DNA of 64,000 nucleotides from Alcanivorax sp. (GTDB lineage: Bacteria > Pseudomonadota > Gammaproteobacteria > Pseudomonadales > Alcanivoracaceae), in the NCBI GenBank assembly GCA_022565695.1, contig JAIUME010000001.1, positions 310,001 through 374,000 of the forward strand, in the 5' to 3' direction. Positions 59,340-64,000 of this stretch are shown here, piece after piece. The notes under the pieces were generated by a model that saw nothing but the letters and a program-made list of their open reading frames with translations, was not told where the DNA came from and did no database searches. A program made the position numbers and the translations under genes. How positions within the stretch are numbered: the first letter of the stretch is position 1; every line of letters starts with the position of its first letter.

Positions 59340-60785
59340 GTGTCCGAAGAACTCTGGAACCGGTGTCTGGCCCGTCTTGAAGACGAGCTTCCCGCACAGC
59401 AATACAGCATGTGGATCCGGCCTTTGCAGGTCGTGGCTTCGGCAGATGGTGCCGAGCTGATCCTGTTTGCGCCGAACCGTTTTATCGTCGATTGGGTCCG
59501 GGACAAGTATCTGGACCGCATTGGCGAGTTGCTGGGGGAGCTGCAGACCGGTCCCGTGCCCAGTATCAACATGAAGGTCGGTGCTTCACGCCCGCAGGTG
59601 GTGTCCTCTGTGCTCTCTGCGGGTCAGGGCGCCGGGGGCGGTGCTGCTGCAGGGCAGGCCGTGCAGCCGCCTGCGGCGTATTCGCCATCGAATGCACCCA
59701 CGGTGACGCCTACCCGGGAAACGTCCCAGGGGGGCGTCCAGGCTGCCACAGCCCCCAAGCACCGCAGCAACCTCAACAGTGCTTTCCTGTTTGATAACTT
59801 CGTTGAGGGCAAGTCCAACCGCATGGCTGCTGCGGCAGCGCAACAGGTAGCCGAGAACCCGGGCACCCATGGCTACAATCCCCTACTGCTCTACGGGGGC
59901 GTGGGCCTGGGCAAGACGCACCTGATGCATGCGGTGGGCAACGGCTTGCTCCGCCGTAACCCGAATGCAAAGGTGGTCTATCTTCACAGTGAACGCTTCG
60001 TTGCGGACATGATTTCCGCATTGCGGAACAAGACCATCAATGAGTTCAAGCGCTTCTACCGGACGGTGGATGCGCTGCTGATTGACGATATCCAGTTTTT
60101 CGCCGGCAAGGAGCAGTCCCAGGAGGAGTTTTTCCATACCTTCAATGCCTTGCTTGAGAACGGCCAGCAGATCATCCTGACCTGTGACAAGTTTCCGAAG
60201 GAGATTGATGGCCTGGAGGAGCGGCTCAAGAGCCGGTTCGGCTGGGGTTTGTCCCAGCCCATGGAGCCGCCGGAGCTGGAGACCCGGGTTGCCATTCTGA
60301 AGAAGAAGGCCGAGGAGGCTCGCATAGACTTGCCCAATGACGCGGCCTTCTTTATTGCGCAACGTATCCGGTCTAATGTTCGTGAACTGGAAGGCGCATT
60401 GAAGCGGGTGATTGCCCATGTGCGCTTCACCGGGGCGCAGCTGGACATTGCCCTGGTCAAGGACGCCTTGCGTGACCTGCTGGCGATACAGGCCCGCCAG
60501 GTGAGTGTGGATAACATCCAGCGCACGGTGGCAGAGTATTACAAGATCAAGATCGCGGATCTGCTGTCGCCCCGTCGCAGCCGGTCGGTGGCACGGCCCA
60601 GGCAGATGGCCATGGCCTTGTCCAAGGAGTTGACCAGCCACAGCCTGCCGGAGATCGGTGCGGCATTTGGTGGCCGGGATCACACCACCGTGTTGCATGC
60701 CTGTCGCAAGATGAAAGAGTTGCGGGAAGGCAGCACCGAGATCGAAGAAGATTACCAGAATCTGCTGCGCAGTCTGACCTCGTGA
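59340..60785 (+). CDS. dnaA: Chromosomal replication initiator DnaA
   Basis: AAA+ ATPase that opens oriC. I start it at GTG 59340 ([18 protein letters not shown]), the conserved N-terminus, giving 481 residues; AGGGA precedes it. Domain I about 1-85, a Gly/Ala-rich linker about 85-145, AAA+ core with [16 protein letters not shown] and LLIDDIQFF, and domain IV with the DnaA-box-binding [12 protein letters not shown] signature near the end. Complete. Confidence 0.98.
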   Translation: MSEELWNRCLARLEDELPAQQYSMWIRPLQVVASADGAELILFAPNRFIVDWVRDKYLDRIGELLGELQTGPVPSINMKVGASRPQVVSSVLSAGQGAGGGAAAGQAVQPPAAYSPSNAPTVTPTRETSQGGVQAATAPKHRSNLNSAFLFDNFVEGKSNRMAAAAAQQVAENPGTHGYNPLLLYGGVGLGKTHLMHAVGNGLLRRNPNAKVVYLHSERFVADMISALRNKTINEFKRFYRTVDALLIDDIQFFAGKEQSQEEFFHTFNALLENGQQIILTCDKFPKEIDGLEERLKSRFGWGLSQPMEPPELETRVAILKKKAEEARIDLPNDAAFFIAQRIRSNVRELEGALKRVIAHVRFTGAQLDIALVKDALRDLLAIQARQVSVDNIQRTVAEYYKIKIADLLSPRRSRSVARPRQMAMALSKELTSHSLPEIGAAFGGRDHTTVLHACRKMKELREGSTEIEEDYQNLLRSLTS

Positions 60786-60813
60786 TTAACCATATGGAAT
60801 GTAGGGGAATAAT

Positions 60814-61914
60814 ATGAAATTCACCATCAACCGCGAGCTGCTGCTGAAGCCCTTGCAACAGGTGGCCGGGGTGGTCGAGCGTCGGCAGACGTTGCCGGTG
60901 CTGTCCAATGTGCTGCTTGAAGTCACGGATGCGCAGCTGGCAATAACCGGCACCGACCTGGAACTCGAGCTGGTGGCCAGGCTGGCACTGGATGGCGAAG
61001 TACTCGGTGGTGAAACAACCGTACCGGCGCGGAAACTGCTGGATATTTGCAAGAGCCTGCCGGCGGAGGCAGACATCCGGTTTGAGGTGGATGGCGAGCG
61101 TATGATCGTCCGCTCTGGCCGCAGCCGCTTTACCTTGTCCACCTTGCCCGCTTCGGAGTTTCCGAATCTTGAGGATGACATTGGCGGTGCCGCGCTGGAG
61201 GTGGCCCCGGATCAGCTGCGCAGGTTGATCGACAGCACGGCCTTTTCCATGGCCCAGCAGGATGTACGGTATTACCTCAACGGGATGCTGGTTGAGCTCC
61301 GCAAAGGGCGTCTTCGCACAGTGGCCACAGATGGGCACCGCCTGGCGATGGCCGATGCCGAGATCGACGGGATCACCGATGAAAGCCAGGTCATCGTGCC
61401 ACGCAAGGGCATTATGGAACTGGCACGGCTGCTGGGGGATGTGAGCAACCCGGTCAAACTGACAGTGGGCAACAACCACGTCCGTGTCATCGCCGGTGAT
61501 GTGACCTTTACCTCCAAACTGGTGGATGGCAAGTTTCCGGAATACGACCGTGTGGTGCCCCGCGAAGGGCAGCGGCGCATCCTGGCAGACCGCGAGACCC
61601 TGCGGCACGCCCTGAGCCGGGTGGCGATTCTGTCCAATGAGAAGTACCGCGGTGTGCGCATCCAGTTGTCGGATGCCAGCCTCAAGCTCCAGGCCAACAA
61701 CCCCGAGCAGGAAGAAGCAGAAGAAGAAGTGTCTGTGGACTATCAGGGTACCGAGCTCGAGATCGGCTTCAATGTCAGCTATCTGCTGGACGTTCTGAAT
61801 ACGCTGCACGGCACAGAAGTGCAGATACAGCTGGGCGATAGCAACAGCAGTGCCGTCATCACGGATCCGAATGTGGCCGCGACGCTCTACGTCGTGATGC
61901 CGATGCGCCTCTGA
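60814..61914 (+). CDS. dnaN: DNA polymerase III beta sliding clamp
   Basis: Ring-shaped processivity factor. 366 residues, the usual length. It starts MKFTINRELLLKPLQQVAGV and ends YVVMPMRL, both conserved. Three clamp domains are intact. It lies 28 bp after dnaA, with TAGGGGA before the ATG; probably co-transcribed. Confidence 0.98.
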   Translation: MKFTINRELLLKPLQQVAGVVERRQTLPVLSNVLLEVTDAQLAITGTDLELELVARLALDGEVLGGETTVPARKLLDICKSLPAEADIRFEVDGERMIVRSGRSRFTLSTLPASEFPNLEDDIGGAALEVAPDQLRRLIDSTAFSMAQQDVRYYLNGMLVELRKGRLRTVATDGHRLAMADAEIDGITDESQVIVPRKGIMELARLLGDVSNPVKLTVGNNHVRVIAGDVTFTSKLVDGKFPEYDRVVPREGQRRILADRETLRHALSRVAILSNEKYRGVRIQLSDASLKLQANNPEQEEAEEEVSVDYQGTELEIGFNVSYLLDVLNTLHGTEVQIQLGDSNSSAVITDPNVAATLYVVMPMRL

Positions 61915-61946
61915 TAGCGCGCAGGTGATAGCATCACTCCCGCAAG

Positions 61947-61974
61947 CACCCTGGCCGATTTGTCGGTCAGGGTG
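61947..61974 (+). promoter_or_regulatory. Hairpin between dnaN and recF
   Basis: Stem CACCCTGGCCGA/TCGGTCAGGGTG with one G-U pair and loop TTTG, 33 bp after dnaN. The following sequence is pyrimidine-rich (CCTCCCCCTCCCTTCTTTT) but not a T-run. It may lower recF expression by attenuation. Confidence 0.5.
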
Positions 61975-62013
61975 TAGCGCCCTCCCCCTCCCTTCTTTTC
62001 GATACCCCGTCCT

Positions 62014-63096
62014 ATGCTGCAGCGCCTCGTACTGACAGCGTTTCGTAATTACGCTCAGGCAGAGTTCGCGCCGGGTCCAGGCGTTAATCTGGTGTTTGGC
62101 GATAACGGTTCAGGCAAAAGCAGCCTTCTCGAGGCAGTCTACCTTTTGGGCTCGGGCCGTAGCTTCCGCAGTGGGCGTCTGCAAAGACTGGTCAATGAGG
62201 CTGCGCAGGAGACGGTACTTTACGCTGAAGTGAAGGCCGGGGATCAGCAGCATCGTTTGGGTATGGCCCGTACCAGGCAGCAGTTCTCTGGCCTGAAGCT
62301 GGACGGCGTCAGCGTGCGGGGCTTGAGCGATTTGGCCCGGATGCTGCCAGTGCAGGTGTTTCATCCCGGTACGGTGGATATTGTGGAAGGCCCCTCTTCC
62401 GGGCGTCGGCGCTTTCTGGACTGGGGATTGTTCCACGTGGAACAATCTTTCCTCGGTGACTGGCGGGCCCTGAATACCGCGCTACAGCAACGAAACAGGC
62501 TGCTGCGTACAGGGCGCCCCAATGCCCGAGAAATAGCACCGTGGGACCAGCAAGTTGCCTTGTCATCTGCTAGAATCAGCCAGTTGCGTAGTGGATATCT
62601 GGAGGCCCTCAGACCCTATCTGGATGAGGTGTTGGCAGATATCGGCGAGCTGCCAGAAGTATCGATGTCGCTCTACCAGGGCTGGGCTGAAGGCGAGAGT
62701 CTGAAAGACCTGCTGACGGCTGATCTGGCCCGCGATTGCGAGCGCGGCCACACCGGTAAAGGGGCCCATCGGGCGGAGCTCCGGCTGGGTAGCCATGCCG
62801 GGCCAGTAAGGGATGTGTTCTCCCGGGGACAGCTGAAGACGTTGAGTTATGCCCTGTTGTTGGCGCAGCTCAACCTCCTGATTCGGGGTCGCGGAGGCAG
62901 TTGCCTGATTCTGGTCGATGATCTGGCTTCGGAACTGGACCAGGCCCACAGTGGCGCCGTGCTGAAGGCCCTACGATCACTGGACCAGCAACTGATTATC
63001 ACGGCGTTGTCCGCTGATGCCCTGCCGGAACTGGCATCGGAAGACGACGTTAAAGTGTTCCACGTGGAACATGGCAAGCTTGATCAAGTGCCCTGA
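62014..63096 (+). CDS. recF: DNA replication and repair protein RecF
   Basis: SMC-like ATPase that helps load RecA at gaps. 360 residues. Walker A GDNGSGKSSLLEAVYLL (about 30-46), signature FSRGQLKTLSYALLLAQ and Walker B ILVDDLASELD. Complete. Two parS-type palindromes lie inside the gene, at codons near 140 and 350, where they are read through as GLFHVEQSF and VFHVEHGK. Confidence 0.97.
   Translation: MLQRLVLTAFRNYAQAEFAPGPGVNLVFGDNGSGKSSLLEAVYLLGSGRSFRSGRLQRLVNEAAQETVLYAEVKAGDQQHRLGMARTRQQFSGLKLDGVSVRGLSDLARMLPVQVFHPGTVDIVEGPSSGRRRFLDWGLFHVEQSFLGDWRALNTALQQRNRLLRTGRPNAREIAPWDQQVALSSARISQLRSGYLEALRPYLDEVLADIGELPEVSMSLYQGWAEGESLKDLLTADLARDCERGHTGKGAHRAELRLGSHAGPVRDVFSRGQLKTLSYALLLAQLNLLIRGRGGSCLILVDDLASELDQAHSGAVLKALRSLDQQLIITALSADALPELASEDDVKVFHVEHGKLDQVP
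62426..62447. promoter_or_regulatory. parS site 1 (22-bp perfect palindrome in recF)
   Basis: Core TGTTCCACGTGGAACA at 62429-62444, extended by matching bases to a 22-bp perfect palindrome. It matches the conserved bacterial parS (TGTTTCACGTGAAACA) in the form used by Pseudomonas. Expected loading site for the ParB encoded at 6077-6991. Confidence 0.9.
63056..63071. promoter_or_regulatory. parS site 2 (16-bp perfect palindrome in recF)
   Basis: TGTTCCACGTGGAACA, identical core to site 1 and 627 bp from it, in the last codons of recF. About 4 kb from oriC. Confidence 0.9.
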
Positions 63097-63165
63097 AGGC
63101 CTGAAACGCCGGCTTCTGGGTGAATGTGTTGAACGGAAAGAGCAGCAAACCGGAAAGGGAAAACG

Positions 63166-64000
63166 ATGACCGAGAAAAAGTACGATTCCTCGAATATCAA
63201 GGTGCTCAAGGGCCTGGACGCGGTGCGCAAGCGCCCCGGCATGTATATCGGGGATACGGACGACGGGACTGGCCTGCACCATATGGTGTTTGAGCTGGTA
63301 GATAATTCCATCGATGAGGCCCTTGCCGGCCATTGCTCGGAAATTCAGGTCATCATTCATCCTGATGAGAGCGTCACCTGTTCTGATAACGGCCGTGGTA
63401 TTCCGGTCGATATCCACGAAGAAGAAGGCGTGTCTGCTGCTGAAGTCATCATGACGGTGCTCCACGCCGGGGGTAAGTTCGACGACAACTCCTACAAGGT
63501 GTCTGGCGGCCTGCATGGTGTGGGCGTTTCCGTCGTGAATGCCCTGTCAGAAGAGCTGAAGCTGTCCATTCGGCGTGACGGCAAGCTTTACGAGCAGATT
63601 TACCGGCATGGTGTACCTACCGAGCCCCTGAAAATGGTGGGTGATACCGAAGGTACAGGCACCACAGTGCGCTTCCGTCCTAGCCCGGAAACCTTCACGG
63701 ACATCAATTTCCACTTCGATATTCTGGCCAAACGCCTGCGGGAACTGAGCTTCCTGAACTCTGGCGTGCGTATTCGCCTGCGGGATGAGCGCTCTGACCA
63801 CGAAGATATCTTTGAATACGAGGGCGGCCTGGCGGCCTTTGTGACCTACCTCAACGGGGTGAAAACGCCGCTGAACAAGGTGTTCCACTTCCAGGTGGAC
63901 CGGGAAGACGGCATTGGCGTTGAAGTGGCGTTGCAGTGGAATGAGTCTTACAACGAAAACCTGTTCTGCTTTACCAATAACATCCCCCAGCGTGATGGCG
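63166..64000 (+). CDS. gyrB: DNA gyrase subunit B (N-terminal part, runs off window)
   Basis: ATPase subunit of the enzyme that introduces negative supercoils. About 278 codons are present from [20 protein letters not shown]; the rest lies past base 64000. The GHKL ATP site is clear: [30 protein letters not shown] and [22 protein letters not shown] precedes the ATG. It follows recF by 69 bp. Confidence 0.97.
   Translation, partial: MTEKKYDSSNIKVLKGLDAVRKRPGMYIGDTDDGTGLHHMVFELVDNSIDEALAGHCSEIQVIIHPDESVTCSDNGRGIPVDIHEEEGVSAAEVIMTVLHAGGKFDDNSYKVSGGLHGVGVSVVNALSEELKLSIRRDGKLYEQIYRHGVPTEPLKMVGDTEGTGTTVRFRPSPETFTDINFHFDILAKRLRELSFLNSGVRIRLRDERSDHEDIFEYEGGLAAFVTYLNGVKTPLNKVFHFQVDREDGIGVEVALQWNESYNENLFCFTNNIPQRDG

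Overview
The window is a chromosomal origin region of a GC-rich marine-type gammaproteobacterium, most likely of the Alcanivorax lineage. The gene order (atp operon, parB-parA-rsmG-mnmG, then mnmE-yidC-rnpA-rpmH, an AT-rich oriC, dnaA-dnaN-recF-gyrB) is the standard gammaproteobacterial origin neighbourhood. The lineage call rests on a wax ester synthase/DGAT that I recognise as close to Alcanivorax borkumensis AtfA1, together with several fatty-acid genes. That call is from memory of the family, not from a search.

Layout. 1-6.0 kb: the F1Fo ATP synthase operon read leftward (atpI-B-E-F-H-A-G and the start of atpD) from a near-consensus promoter. 6.1-10.4 kb: mnmG-rsmG-parA-parB, also leftward, with translational overlaps. 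10.6-24.5 kb: lipid and membrane functions, namely a fatty acid hydroxylase with a divergent LysR regulator, a K+/H+ antiporter, an exported Ntn hydrolase, an acyl-CoA dehydrogenase, a 7TMR-DISM hybrid kinase, an SDR plus wax ester synthase pair, and an NfeD/slipin pair. 24.8-31.1 kb: cold shock protein, GIY-YIG protein, HopJ-family protein, RapA, small unknowns and a UraA-fold permease. 31.2-35.4 kb: a 7TM histidine kinase, an overlapping receiver-kinase protein and a convergent hotdog thioesterase; an identical 15-bp palindrome lies upstream of both transcription units. 35.5-46.7 kb: DUF2750 protein, AsmA-like protein, lipoprotein, pdxH, htpG with a heat-shock promoter, gdhA and a three-gene ABC exporter. 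46.8-54.9 kb: YgjP-like peptidase, a CBS-kinase/double-receiver pair, acyl-CoA ligase, fumC, a 57-residue zinc-ribbon protein missed by length cut-offs, and a Schlafen/AlbA_2 regulator with a tandem repeat. 54.9-58.8 kb: mnmE-yidC-rnpA-rpmH leftward. 58.9-64 kb: oriC, dnaA, dnaN, recF and the start of gyrB rightward.

How it fits together. ParA/ParB are encoded on one side of oriC and two perfect parS-type palindromes lie inside recF on the other side, so segregation genes and their centromere flank the origin. The promoters of dnaA and of the mnmG-rsmG-parAB operon share one architecture: a perfect DnaA box with the -35 hexamer inside it and 17 bp to the -10. This suggests that DnaA co-regulates initiation, RNA modification and segregation genes.

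The best candidate for something undescribed is the 31.2-35.4 kb module: two kinase proteins without a DNA-binding output, a CalE7-like thioesterase, a shared palindromic operator and a long hairpin in the thioesterase leader. I saw no tRNA, rRNA, CRISPR array, prophage or intact insertion sequence.
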